Position numbers and translations under genes: made by a program. The notes beneath the pieces were generated by a model. That model saw only the letters and a program-made list of their open reading frames with translations, searched no databases and was not told where the DNA came from. A stretch of DNA of 64,000 nucleotides from Nageia nagi (lineage: Eukaryota; Pinophyta), in contig JBITNC010000001.1 in the NCBI GenBank assembly GCA_050084985.1, forward strand, positions 137,516,001 to 137,580,000. The letters are read 5' to 3'. Below are positions 33,031 through 45,119 of the stretch, piece by piece. How positions within the stretch are numbered: the first letter of the stretch is position 1; every line of letters begins with the position of its first letter.

Positions 33031-33615
33031 GTTTATCATTATTTTGCAAGGTTCAGTTCTTATGCAACTACAACATACCTCTTGGTGCGAAGTCTCAGTT
33101 GTGTGGAACTTAGCTCTCCTCTATCAGCTTATCATGTCTATGAGTGGAGTTCTAGCTTCCATTATTAGCTTATCATGCCTCTTGGTGGAGTTGCAGCTTC
33201 ATAAGTTTATCATTATTTTGCAGAGTTCAGTTCTTATGCAACTGCAGCATACCTCTTTGTGCGAAGGCTCAGTTGTGTGGAACTTAGCTCTCCTCTATTA
33301 GCTTATCATGCCTCTTGGTGGAGTTTCAGCTCCATCAATTTATCATTGTTTTGTGGAGTTCAGTTCTTATGCAACTGTACCATACCTCTTGGTGTGAAGT
33401 CTCAGTTGTGTGGAACTTAGCTCTCACGTATCAGCTTATCATTATTTTGCAGAGTTTAGTTCTTATGCAACTGTAGCATACCTCTTGGTGCGAAGTCTCA
33501 GTTGTGTGGAACTTAGCTCTCACGTATCAGCTTATCATTATTTTACAAAGTTCAATTCTTATGCAACTGCAGCATACCTCTTGGTGCGAAGCCTCAGTTG
33601 TATGGAACTTAGCTC
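33031..33615. repeat. E2 internal array 3 (about 97-bp composite units)
   Basis: About five units contain 'cattattttgca(g/a)agttcagttcttatgcaact', 'catacctcttggtgcgaag' and 'tcagttgtgtggaacttagctct'. The cleanest neighbours begin near 33,429 and 33,526 (97 bp). Some units are lengthened by pieces of the 41-bp repeat, so the array grew by mixing both. Confidence 0.9.
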
Positions 33616-33617
33616 TC

Positions 33618-33835
33618 CCCTGTGTGTGGTTATGGTTATTAGGTCTTGTCTTGTGATGTGGTCATGTGTGTTGTCATGTGTTGTCATGTCTTATCTTGTG
33701 ATGTGGTCTTGTCAAGTTGTCGTCAATTCGTCATGTGTGTCGTCATGGTTATCATGTCTTGTCTTGTGATGTGGTCTTGTCAGGTCATTGTCATGCATGT
33801 TGTCAGGTTTGTTGTCATGGGTCATCAGTATTACG
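33618..33835. repeat. E2 internal array 4 (gtcatgt/gtcttgt-rich)
   Basis: Irregular short repeats built from 'gtcttgtgatgtggtc' and 'gttgtcatgt'. The phrase 'cttgtcttgtgatgtggtc' recurs near 33,645, 33,690 and 33,760. The plus strand is strongly T/G-biased. Confidence 0.8.
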
Positions 33836-34105
33836 GCAAGATTATTAGATTATCAGATATATCAGGCTATCACCTTCTATGGCAAAATGCAAGGGGCAAG
33901 CATGCCCAAGGTAATATCAAAAGGGAGTTTTCTCAACCTATATCTAGTACTAATAAGCTTTATCATGATGTTGTTTAAGTTTAGAATGGTTAGTGTTTAT
34001 CATTGCTTATCAAAATTGTTTGCTATGATGTTGTGTTTTTACTTTGAATGCAAAATCTCAACTCACCTCATGTTTCTTTCGATTTCACATCCAAAGTGGG
34101 GCATC

Positions 34106-35041
34106 TGTTAACACATAAAAATGAATTTATGTTTTAAAATCAATAAATTAATGAAATATGCTTGGCCTAAATGTATTTTTTGGAAGTATTAAAGTGATAA
34201 TATCAATGTTTGTCTTGAATATGAATTTTGTAATGATTATCTTGAATATTGCATGAATTATCTTGTTATTGGTGTGTTTATCTTGAATATTGTGAATTAG
34301 CCTTATTTATGTAGATGCATGCCGACCCATGGGTTGTATTATCTATTATCTATATAAATAAGGGATCTAATAGTAAGTCCACATAACAAGGATACACACG
34401 ATCCCACGTAATCTCTTGTAGTGGCAACCCCTTAAGGTATCTCTTGGTACCGCCTACAAGGCTGTGGTTTGTGTACTTCCTTTTGCGAGCTATCCTGACA
34501 TCTACGATCTATTCTGATATCACATTGCTATCTGAGACATCCGTATTGAAGTTCTGGACTCAATTGAGAGGTCAAAAATCATCAAAAGAAGGCTACCAAT
34601 GCTCCTTTATAAACCAAGAACACCACTGATGCTCTATTATCTCTAAAACGGACCACCCATGGTCCTCTTTTTGCATCTTCACAGGTCACTACATTTTTCA
34701 GGGGCAGTTCATCATCAGTACATCACCAACATCTTCATCTTTCATTGTCAGGTACGTTTCGTGAGGTAAGTATACAAATCACAGTCTTGTTTGGTACATT
34801 TACATTTAAATTTTTGAATCAGTTATCTTGTTCATTGCTATTGAGAATAAATTGCTATCCGTAGCTCAAATACAGATATATTGGGTTTGTAGATATTTAC
34901 CTATTTATTTATTTGCATGCTTAATTTTATTTGTAAACATTTATGAGAATAAATTGCTATCCATAGCTCAAATACAGATATATTGGGTTTGTATATATTT
35001 ACCTATTTATTTATTTGCATACTCAATTTTATTTGTAAACA
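34106..35041 (+). repeat. E2 3' LTR
   Basis: Partner of 28,730-29,684, with the same TG...CA ends, TATA box and 102-bp terminal duplication (units from 34,842 and 34,944). The stem at 29,293 is weakened here (ggaccacccatggtcc). The purine-rich aaagtgggg just upstream is the likely polypurine tract. Confidence 0.95.
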
Positions 35042-35046
35042 CTTGC

Positions 35047-36456
35047 TCATACCTACTTTCTTTTAGAAGATGCCTCAACCAAATGACTTCCTGGATCACA
35101 TTTAATATGGCTCAATATTTTGCTTTTATGTTGAAGATAGCAGTAGTAGGATGCTTCTTGGAATTCCAAGAGATAACACCTGAACTAATGTTAAACACAT
35201 AAGAAAATGTTGATTTCCTATCATCTCTATCTCCCCCATAGTCAAAATATTAGTATCTTAAGATGACAAATGAGGTTAACATGGAATACTTAAGATCAAG
35301 ATCTTTCATTCATGCAACATACATAAATATTTACTTAACAATATATAAGTGCTTAATATATATTTTTGTCATAAACCATACCATAAGATTTATTGCAAAG
35401 GCAATATCTAGCTTGGAGATAGTCAAATAAAGAAGACTAATAATTAGTTTCCTGTAAGAGATAGTATCTGCCAACTAAGAGTTAGAAAGATTCTAGGAGA
35501 GAGTGGGATTGCACCAAGTTTGCACTCCTCCATTCCAAAATTTTGCAATATGTCTAAGATATACATGGATTGACTAAGGTAAGTATAAGTTTTTTATTGG
35601 TACACTTGCATACCAACATAGTAGTGTAAGAGACCAAGATCAATCATTTCAAATGATACCTAAGTTTGGATATGCACTCCTAGATGATTTCATTATTATT
35701 TCATATGATCAAAAGATCATACATGTAAGGAGAAATCAAGACCAAGTCTTTTCCTTGATTGAGCACATATGGATCTGTATCCAAAAAGCACTTAGAGAAC
35801 CCAATGTTCACAAAGTATCCTAAAATATACTAAGCTATAGGTGCTTACTAAAGTTCATATAAGGACTTATTTAACTTGTACACAAGGGAATTTTTTCCTT
35901 CCATAATAAACCCTTCTGGTTGATTCATGTAGATCTTCACATCTAAATCACCATTAATAAAATCACTCTTGACATCAAGTGGATAAACTTTCCATCCCTA
36001 AACTATTGAAAGAGCAAGGATTAACTTGATTGTGGGCATATTTATCATTACAAAGTTTTCCTTATAATCAACTTTGTATTTTTGAATGAAACCCTTGTTA
36101 CTAACCTTACCTTGTATTTATCAATTTTCCCAATTGAATTGTATTTGATCTTGTAAATCCACTTATTGTCAATCATATTCTATTCATTGTTTTAGGGAAC
36201 CAAGTCCCAAAATTGATTTTTCATCATAGGCTCATACTCCAATTTCATGGCTTACATCCAACATTTATGATTTGAAGCTTCCTTAATAATAAGGGTTCAT
36301 TTTTGCTATCAATTTTGGTAAACAAGGATTTGTTTAAGGTCATACTTCTTGTTATCCTTTATGTTGGAGAATTTTGCTCCTAAGGTGACTTATTTACATT
36401 GATATCCATCTAGTTAAGTGCAACAGAAGAGACATCGAGATCATTCAAGTCCTCTT
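35047..36456 (-). pseudogene. E1 RNase H (N-terminal part) and reverse transcriptase
   Basis: Collinear with E4 56,130-57,570. For example, 'tcatctctatctcccccatagtca' (about 35,220) matches the RNase H segment of E4, and 'gttggagaattttgctcctaaggtgact' (about 36,365) matches the stretch before its RT. Many stops and length changes make it more decayed than E4, in line with E1 being the oldest layer. Its integrase and gag are not in the window. Confidence 0.75.
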
Positions 36457-36864
36457 TGATGTATTTAAATCTTAACAAATGAAATCCTAATATCCCAAAG
36501 ATCACTTGAAAGCTCTCTTAATCATCAAATTCAAAGCATTAACACAAGAACTAATATCACAAATTTGACACACATATAAAATGGTTCCTCTCATGCAAGA
36601 GAGTACATCCTACTTCTCCTAACAATCCTAAAGCATAACTATACTCCAAAATTGAGTGTAAACTTGAATGAATAAATAAGAAGGGAGGTACTTTATTTAT
36701 AAGGCAAAATCCTCCCTTTAACATCTTTGTACCCAAGGGTTAGGTTAAGGTTACATAATATTATATTCATTTAACACTTAAAGGTATCTAGAGATATTTT
36801 GAGTGTTAAGTGAGTTACATAGAGGAATATGCTAATACATAATAATGCATTATACATTACAACA
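36457..36864 (-). repeat. E3 3' LTR
   Basis: Shares with E4 the 'atcacttgaaagctc' block, the 'gagtacatcc' block, a TATAAATA box (36,694-36,701, minus) and the end 'cattacaaca'. The polypurine complement ctccccctta follows. It is shorter (about 408 bp) than the E4 LTR. The exact first base is uncertain (36,457 or 36,460). Confidence 0.75.
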
Positions 36865-37540
36865 CTCCCCCTTACTTCAATATTAGGATAGATAAAAAAA
36901 GAGATAACAAAGAGAGAGTAAGAGAGAGTTCTCCTCCATAGAGATACAAGTGAAGATAAGAATATTTACATCTTTGAGAAATAAGCAAGATCTTAGTTTG
37001 AGACTCACTACTTTACCATTTGATAAAATAGTTTACAATACAATCATTAACCATAATTAGTTTTAATATACAAAGTATTCATTCAACAACATGTTGACAT
37101 GATGAGTCTCCATGAGCTTGCCCACCTCAAGTAAGTAACATGCATTAAGAAGAAACCTACATGCTATAAGTAGTTCATAAATAAGATAAGTCTGATGCAT
37201 CATTCATATAAGATAAATGAATTAAGGAATATCATCCATAAACTGATCAGTGGTGCACTATAAGTCACTACAAAGATGAAAATAAGTATATAGTCATCAA
37301 AAATAAAAAATCATCAATAATAGTTATAAAAAACCATCAATAATAAAGATGTTAAAAGTATTTATTCATACTTCATTCCCCTCTAAGATCAAATTTACCA
37401 TCCTAAGCAATTATATATGTTTATATCTATACTATAAGTCTTAATAAAGTATATATAAAAAATTATCCTAAGGAATTATATATGAACCATACCACTAAAA
37501 ATCATCCTAAGGATATATTGAAGTTAACATCATATATAGT

Positions 37541-39479
37541 TGTTGATCGATATAATGTAACCTCAAGGGTTTGGTCTGGTTGATTTCTCTATTGCCTGCA
37601 ATAGTAGGGTCCTTGAGAGAGCAAAAAGTGGTGGGGATGTGCTCGTGTTGGTTTTTTGCTTAATTTTTAGATTGTAGATCAGTTTTTATCTATTGTAAAG
37701 GTTAAAAGTGATAGGAAAGACATAAAAGGTTAAGAGTAATAGGAAAGAAATGAACACATTAAACTAAAAGTAAATAAGAAATATATAGCCTAAGCATTAC
37801 AACACAGGCAACAATCCATAGCCAAGATTAAGAATGGCAAACTATCTTACCCTTAGGGTATCACAATCATAATACACAACCACAACTTAAGATAATGTCT
37901 CATACATAACATTCACAAAATGTAATAGAAAGCCACTTGTTTAAAGGGCAAAGCATTATCAATTTGTATTATCATATACAAAAGCATCTTACAGATTTGG
38001 GTAAATTTGCTAGAATGTTCGACCATTTGGACTTACAATAGTCCACTATTTATACATTTTTCTTCCCAATTGGGTGGTTTTTCAACATTAATAATCATAA
38101 CTACTCTTTCTAATTGAAAATAGTAAATGAAACTATTTAAAGATGTACAATTATGATTACAACTATGTTAGATTACATAGTGAACAAGTATAATTAATGT
38201 CAAGGTTTAGGAATTTGAAATTTCTAAGCTGTTTTACTTATTGAGTCATAATTCTCCTTGTTTGTCATTAACTACATTCTCTTGAGTCTGTAGCTAAATG
38301 AAGATTCACTATCTATAGGCTAATTGGTACAATCAGGCACTATATTTTATCATTAGCAACCTACTTCTCTACAATGGTAAATGATGAGCATTGTAACTCC
38401 TAGTTACATGGAATAATGAGGGTAATGAATAGTGTATCATTGAAGACCTAGGAGGAACTACTACTATCATGTGGAAATGAGTTGTAGTTGACACATTGAG
38501 AGAGCCTCAAGGGTAAAACACTCATGATCAAGTGGACTTGAGTGTTCCTTAGTACTCATTATTCCTCCTATCTAGCGAGTTATATCTTTCTTTGGTAGGC
38601 TCTAGTGATGGTCAGGATTTATTTAACACTCATCGATTTTAGGTAAAAGGTGTGACATCATTATTCAAAATTGATGGGTTATAGTAGTTACCTTTATGAA
38701 ATATCTCCCACTAAATATGGTACTTCTCATTGAATGTGGTACTTTTCACTGCTTATTATCTTAGGACTTGTTGATTTTGGAAAAAGTGTTGTGACATCAT
38801 CATTCAAAATCGATGGGCTTTATTTAGGTGTCTTCATTAAGTATCTCTAACTGAATGCAATAGTGCCCACTATTGATTATCTCAAGACTCACTGATTACA
38901 TACAAAAATGATGACATCATCACTCAAAATCAACGAGTTCAATTATATCTCCTTGCAATACTTCCCATGAATTTTTAGTGTTCGATCAAGACTTCCTTAA
39001 GAAAATTGGTGGGCTCTATGACATCACCTATTAGTGATCTAGACTATACCTGAATGTTTATTTACAATAACTCCCAAATTTTTACTTAGACATTTACTTC
39101 CCTTACATATTAAAATATTACCTAGACATAGTACATTGGTTCCTAAACATGACTTAGACCAGATTTTTATAACCTATGACTCTTTATATACACAGTGACC
39201 AAAGGAACAACTAAATTGAACAAGGCTTATTTTTAGGACTTACTACAACACCTGCTAGATAGCAACTAGACCTTTTGAAGCAAAAATGTTTAAGACTAAG
39301 ACATATATAAATAATAACTAGATATTGACAACACTCAACTCAATTTTGACAAAAATGATAAATATATGTAGAGAGGGGAAAAGGAAGTAGGAATTAGGAA
39401 AGATTTATTGAAATGAATAAAAGAATAAAGAATACCAAAATATTACCCTATTTTTAGAGTGTAATTATGAAAGAATACA
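37541..39479 (-). repeat. E5 3' LTR
   Basis: Begins TGTTGATCGATATAATG and ends GAATACA on the plus strand, and matches 49,801-51,789 throughout. It contains repeated 'tgacatcatca..caaaatcgatggg' units (38,652, 38,792, 38,912 and a remnant at 39,019) and two copies of a 22-bp 'gaatgtggtacttccca' unit near 38,714-38,760. Confidence 0.95.
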
Positions 39480-39950
39480 ATCTTCTGGTAGCTCTCAAGG
39501 TCTCTGCCTATTAGAGAATAGAACCCTATATTGGCTGGTTCTAGCTACATGTCTAGATGAAGATTTTGTAGGAGTCTCAAGTGGTGGAATCAGGGTGGAA
39601 GGATTGAATCTTCTTATTGAAATCCTTCAAGTCCTAATAATCAATTTGTGACAAAATAGGGGAGGCTTGTATTTTCACAATGTTTGTTCTGAACCTTGTT
39701 AGCACATTCTCTAACCTTCTAGCATGTAATAATCTTGAAATTACCTCTTGAACAAGGTCATTTATTTGCTATAAATATGATATTTTCTTCTTAGAAAAAT
39801 ATTATTCAAGAAATTGAATGGTATTGGCTACCCATCTAATAGCACTACCCTATACATCTTACTCCTCCCATAATTTAGGAGCTTTTAATTCTCTTAAAGA
39901 ATGAAAGAATTTATTGATAAATCCCAACTCTATTTTGAGTTGGTGTTTAT
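39480..39950. other. E5 3' untranslated region
   Basis: Sequence between ORF3 and the 3' LTR without coding pattern. A clear polypurine tract was not recognised next to the LTR: the element strand reads gagagctaccagaagat there. Confidence 0.5.
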
Positions 39951-42900
39951 TTATTTTCATATTAAACACCAAATTTTGGAGTTCATATATATCCTAAGCT
40001 CTCCAAAAAATGTTTGCCTTGGCTTGGGAGTAATAGCAACTATGCCATTTTCTGTAAGGGCTCTCAGCCATCTCTGCATTCTTTCAATTATTGACCTTGG
40101 TACATCTAGATCTAATTTATGAAGAGCAATTTGAGTAGTGAATTTTTGGATGGCTTATTCTATCTAATTTTTCAACAAATGTAAGTGTGACAAACTTACC
40201 AACTTTTCTCCAATCTATTCCACCAAATATTTTTTGGAGTGTTTTATAAGCATCAGGAGCTTTGTATTATCATTAGAAAGTACTTTTCTAGCTGCTACTA
40301 CTGTTTGTAACTTCACCTCAACTTACTTGGCCTTTTGGCCATCCATAACTATAGCTTGAGCTTTAAGATCTTGTATCAATTTTTTTGAGTTGTATAGCAT
40401 AACTTTATTTTTTTCCATGCTCTTTTCAAATTCTAATATCTGCTTATCAAGCCTTGTAAGCAAATCTTTATTCTGGTTCTACAACCTTGCAAGTATTTTT
40501 TCTTTAAGGGAGCAATCCTTTTTGTACTAATCTATCTTTTTATTTAATTTATCTATCTTAGTCTCCATAGCTTGGAGACTTTTATCAGCTACCATGGAAG
40601 TATTTACAAGGAATCTTGAATGATCTACAATCGAAGCACTCTGCATATTTATATTTATAATAGCCATGGGAGTAGTGTCTAGTTGTCTTTCTTTGAAAGG
40701 TATCTAGGCAATCTTAATGTCTCCCATCTCTATAACTTTGCTCAAAATCCTATATTGTTGCTCAAAGAGCATAGGGGGTTTATCAAAAGTTGCCCAATCA
40801 ATGGACTCTACTATTTGTATAGAAAAATGCTTTTAATCTCCTCTTACGAGGTTATAGGAATTAAAGAATTCTAAGGTGTACTTATACTTAAAGTAGATGT
40901 CAAGGTGTACTGAGCAGGTTTTAGCACCTTTGCAAGGGTTGAGTCTACAATTTCAACCTCCTCTTTCACTTCCTTTAGTAGCTTCTCCTCTTCAATAGCC
41001 TTATCTATTAGGTTGGAGTCTATTATTTTTGGATTTTTCATCATCATCATCATCATCATCTTCACCCACTTAGCCTTAGGGTTCAGCTATTATGGTACCA
41101 CATATACCAAGAATATTACCCCTACCTTGCTAGATCTCAACCCTCATCTCTTCCAAGACTTCTTTATGGGTGGTGATATCTATACTCTAGAGCCTCTACA
41201 TTTCTTGAGCATCCAACATCTATGTATCCTATGTAATGGCTTTCAACATTTCTTGAGTGACCTTGGGAGGTGGAGGTGTAACCTTTGGAATCTAAGATTG
41301 TGTAGTTCAAGGTTTCTTTGTTGGCTTCTTCTCTTCTTCTTTTGGGGCTTGCTGAGCTTGGGCTTGCATTAAAGTTTGAATTCTTCTTCTCCTTATAGGT
41401 TGTTTTGAATTGAATGGTTCTTCTAATTCTTATCTATCTATTCCCTTCTATGATTTACCTTGAAAATTAGGTGGCAAAGATTTTCCCATTTCTAGTATAG
41501 GGTCTTGTATATACTGAGGTTCCTAGTATTTATTGTAATTGAATTCACCAAATAACTACTTTTCAACATGATGGATCTTAGTTGTGTATTCAAAGCTAAA
41601 CTTGGTGAAATAATGAATTTTATTAGGTCCCCAACCCAACTCATCTGTCAACTAGGTGAGCACCTTCAAGTTCAAGGAAAAATGTTATCATCTAACCTCT
41701 CAGTTTCTATATTTCTTGATCCCCTTAAGGGCCAACTAGGCCTTATTTAGGGTTCCATACTTAGACACTTCAGCTTATTTCTCAGTTTAATTTGCAAAAT
41801 ACTCCACATGAGGTCTTAGCTCATTGGAAAAAGCTGGGTGATTTTTGTTGGACTTAATTATTTGTATAATTTCCCCTAGGGGGTCATACATCCATTGGGA
41901 ATTCACCATTTCTAATTTGAAATTTTGTACAATGAAATATGCTATATATTTTTACAGCCTATTTCTAGCATAGTAAAATCTTCTATAATTTTTGGCATAT
42001 TTACAAGGTGTTTGAAATTACCCCCAGACCCATACTTAGTCTCTATAGAGCACATCTGCCTGCCCATCTCAATAGAATACAATTGGGTGGTTACATATTT
42101 AGGTAGGAAAAAAGCTTTTCAAAATATCCATACCTTAAAATCATGGTGTGGTCCTTCAAAAAGTCCCAATCACCTATTTTGTTCCCTCCTTGTAGCTCCC
42201 AGATAGTGGTATGGTGTAGCTTATTAGGGGTTTCCCTATTATGATCTTCATCATTGGTGCATAAAACTTATTCATAAACTCCTAGTATGACCCATGCAAC
42301 TTGTTCAATACTGAGACTCTTAAGTTAACTAGAGTTGGTCCAATGGTCATGGTAGTAGGCTCAATTTGCAATCCTACCTCCATAAACTTCTCTAGATTCT
42401 AATGAAACAAGAGTCACCATAGTTAAGAAGAATTTTTGAAATATGATTTTTCAATATTAAAAAGATTTCTTCTTATCTCATTTGAGATAAAAGAAGGGAA
42501 GTCATAGTAGACATGTGCCTCTATAATGTTGTAAGCCATCCTCATCATGGCTTCATCTACTTCAATCTGGTTCATCTTTCCAAGAATGATCGCTAATGCT
42601 TGTAACACCTTCCTATCTTGTGCCTTCTCAAAAGAGGTGATGTCATAGCTCTGCCAGAGCTTTGTAGTTCTCCCCTCATACCTTTCATCGATCCAATTTA
42701 GCATTTCATCTTCATTTTTATAAAAATCACCCCTTTCACATTTAATATTAATATGTTTTTTTATGTGAAAGGCCCAATCAACTGGTACTACAAATGCTTG
42801 AACAATAGAATCAAGGGAGTAATATAACACCAGTTTAGGTTTTGACCTAGATTTTCTTTCTAGTTGTTAGTCTTTGAAAACCATAATCACATAGCCTTGT

Positions 42901-43140
42901 TGACTATGCTTGAGTTCAAGAGCATATAGCAACTTAAGGCAGGTGAATGATTCATAAGGCACATAATAGGCTAGGCCCTGGTCAATCATCACATCTCACT
43001 TTATTTCAACGAGTGACTTCCCTTTACCTATGACCTCTAGCTTTAGGTGCTACAGTAGGATGTGCATGGGGTTAACACATCATGTATCCACGTGATTTAT
43101 CACCCCCATCTTGATCAATTGAACCTAGGAGCATTTTTTA
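39950..43140 (-). pseudogene. E5 ORF3: long degenerate ORF with C-terminal coiled coil
   Basis: On the minus strand a protein-like reading persists from about 43,140 to 39,950 across stops and a few shifts. The clearest open piece is 42,830-42,423 (135 residues, containing VVPVDWAFHIKK and RKVLQALAIILGKMNQIEVD). Further on come EMVNSQWMYDPLGEIIQ (about 41,920) and an acidic stretch beginning at a (TCA)n tract (41,038-41,062). The last part (40,600-40,250) has heptad-like ETKIDKLNKKID and RLDKQILEFEKSMEKN, then LKAQAIVMDG. Most stops are TAG/TAA where a Q codon would fit. No env, chromodomain or enzyme motif was seen. The location between integrase and the LTR resembles the third ORFs of Athila or retrovirus-like elements, but the sequence is not one I know. 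Confidence 0.65.
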
Positions 43141-43879
43141 GATATTCAATTTGAATAGAAATCAGATTAGCATCTACCCCCTTAGGTGCAAATTCAATTG
43201 GTGACTTGGTCATTATCATGGTGTCTACAATCTTCTTTGCACCTCAAGTTTGCATTAAGGATATCAAACATTTATATAAAGTGCTCTACAACTCCTTCCT
43301 TCCTTGCTCAATCTACTCTATAAATTCTAAGCTCTAGTTGCTTTGAAAACTTGTGCTCTAAAATGGCTAAGTATAGAATAGGAAGGTGAGGGATATGTTT
43401 TATTCACCTAAGGTTTGTGATAGATGTCTATTAATGGTAGTTAATGCTGGGAAGTATTGGGGTTCACATATTGTACAAATTGGTGGATAATAGGTGGGAA
43501 ATGGATCAACTTAGAGTGCATTGAATTCAAATTGAGGTAAAGCACAACAAGTTGGAAGATTCAAAGAAATATTTTCCTTCAATGTTATCCTTTTCATTGA
43601 CAGTTGTTAGTGCATAAGTGGTAAATTCACACCATGCCTAGTTAATGGTTTGCATTAATGGATACCTACCTTCTCAAAGAATGCATATATACTTAAGGGA
43701 TGTACAAACATAAAGTAAAGATATTTTTGAAAACTATATACACTATATAGTTTTCAACAGGTGTTATGGAATCACCCTATCACTTGATAATGCTTCAAAT
43801 AGATCTTGTTGATTGGGATAGGTAGTTTGCAGTACCCAATGATATCTTACAATTTGAACACATTATTTTTTATGGCTTG

Positions 43880-44960
43880 AGTGATGATATAGGGCCTACT
43901 CCACAAGGAGTCAAATTTTTGATGTCTCCTAGGTTTTTCTCTTTCCTCATCCCATTTTAGGAAAATGTCTCCTATTTCAAACTTAACATAGGAAGACTTC
44001 TTGTTATCAAACCATTCCTTAACTATATGTTATCAATGTTGGAAACTCATATACTTTGTTTCGATCTTTCTCCAACTTTAACAGCTGATTATACTTAACT
44101 TGCAATGGTTCAAAGTCATAATCTTCCATTTTTTGTAGAATGTTTAGTGACAATAACTCAAGGTGAATTGGCAACATAGGTCTTTTACCATATACTAATG
44201 CATAAGGAGATGTATTAATAGCTAATTTGATACTAATTCTATCTGCTCATAATATATAGTTTGATTGTGTATGCCATTATCTAAGATTTCCTTCAATTGT
44301 TCTTTTGATGATCTAGGTTACATTTTTATTGGTTGATTTAATTAACCCATTACCCTATGGGTAATAATTTAAGAAAAATAGCCAATATATTCTATACTTA
44401 GTAACAAAATTTGACAAATTAGCTCTAATGAATGCAGGACCATTATCTAAGATAACAATATTTAGGATACCAAAATGAGTGATTATTCTTTTGATCATTT
44501 CCATTACTATCTCTTGATCTATATTTTTGAATGGCATAGCTTCTAACCATATTGTAACATAATCCATTGCAATCAAGATAAATTTATGGCTTATTGAGGA
44601 ATTAGAGTTTATAACACTAATGAAGTCTAGGCACCATTGTTGGAAAGGTTTCTCAACCACCACATTAAGAGGCATTACTGCTTGCCTTCTTTTTCAAACA
44701 AATCTACTATATTTTTCACACTCCCAAGCTATCTTGAATGAATCCTAAAATATGGTAGGCAAATAGTACCCAAATTATAATATTTTTACTATAGTAGTTG
44801 GTCCACTATAATGTCCTTCAAAGAATTCGTAATAAAATTCATGCAATAATCTCTGAACTTCATCATGAGTTACACATCTTAATAGGGTTTGATCAAAGTT
44901 TTTCCTATAAATATGGTCATATATCATTACAAAATTTAAATATTGTAGCTTAAATCTCCT
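43880..44960 (-). pseudogene. E5 integrase
   Basis: The minus strand shows the zinc-binding start (LHEFYYEFFEGHYSG, then CEKY for the C-x2-C half) at about 44,860-44,710. The catalytic core follows at 44,675-44,355: WCLDFISVINSN with the first Asp, then ILDNGPAF with the second. The third catalytic residue region reads GNGLIKSTNK near 44,350-44,320, where lysine stands in place of the expected glutamate. The core frame stops at 44,355. The C-terminal part continues to about 43,880 with KWDEERK. The family joins element DNA to the chromosome; this copy is inactive. Confidence 0.85.
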
Positions 44961-45119
44961 TCTTCGAAACCCATCCAGAGATTCAAGACATTTACCAATT
45001 CGAAAATATAAAATAATTTATTTTATCCAATCACTTGCTTCATTAAGATATTATTCATCCTCTATGATAACAATCATATGTGAGGCTTCTGCTATATTTT
45101 CACATAGAGGCCTACCTTT

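Larger units (their letters stand above)
28730..35041 (+). mobile_element. E2: Tat/Ogre-like element with ORF1 and gag but no pol
   Basis: Two direct LTRs (955 and 936 bp) begin TGTTAACAC and end TGTAAACA. The flanks are CTTGC at 28,725-28,729 and 35,042-35,046, a perfect 5-bp target duplication. Inside are a primer-binding-like site, a 366-residue ORF1, a gag with a Tat-type knuckle, and then about 1.6 kb of tandem arrays up to a purine-rich tract (aaagtgggg) before the 3' LTR. No protease, RT, RNase H or integrase trace was found on either strand. The structure matches the group called TR-GAG (terminal repeats with gag only), and its mobility must have relied on an autonomous relative. Confidence 0.9.
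27185..36456 (-). mobile_element. E1: oldest Copia element of the stack, split by E2 and cut by E3
   Basis: The two visible blocks, 27,185-28,724 and 35,047-36,456, are collinear with positions 54,571-57,570 of the intact relative E4. They contain the 3' LTR, 3' untranslated region, RNase H and RT in minus orientation. The break at 28,724/35,047 is filled exactly by E2 with a 5-bp duplication. At about 36,457 the sequence jumps into an LTR of E3. By analogy with E4, the missing integrase, gag and 5' LTR would lie on the far side of E3, outside the window. Confidence 0.8.

Noticed and set aside
32437-33301. Long overlapping plus-strand frames of 185-195 residues with repeated PMGGVPAP-like blocks, resembling a repeat protein
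   Set aside because: They are fully explained by the 41-bp array, whose unit has no stop in any frame. No start context, conserved frame or upstream signal exists.
33410-34111. Three overlapping plus frames (107-119 residues) rich in Cys/Val/Met
   Set aside because: They are translations of the gtcatgt-rich and 97-bp arrays.
40871-41065. Methionine-rich minus frame starting MKMMMMMMMK
   Set aside because: The start is a (TCA)n tract. The useful reading is part of the longer ORF3, so it is not a separate gene.
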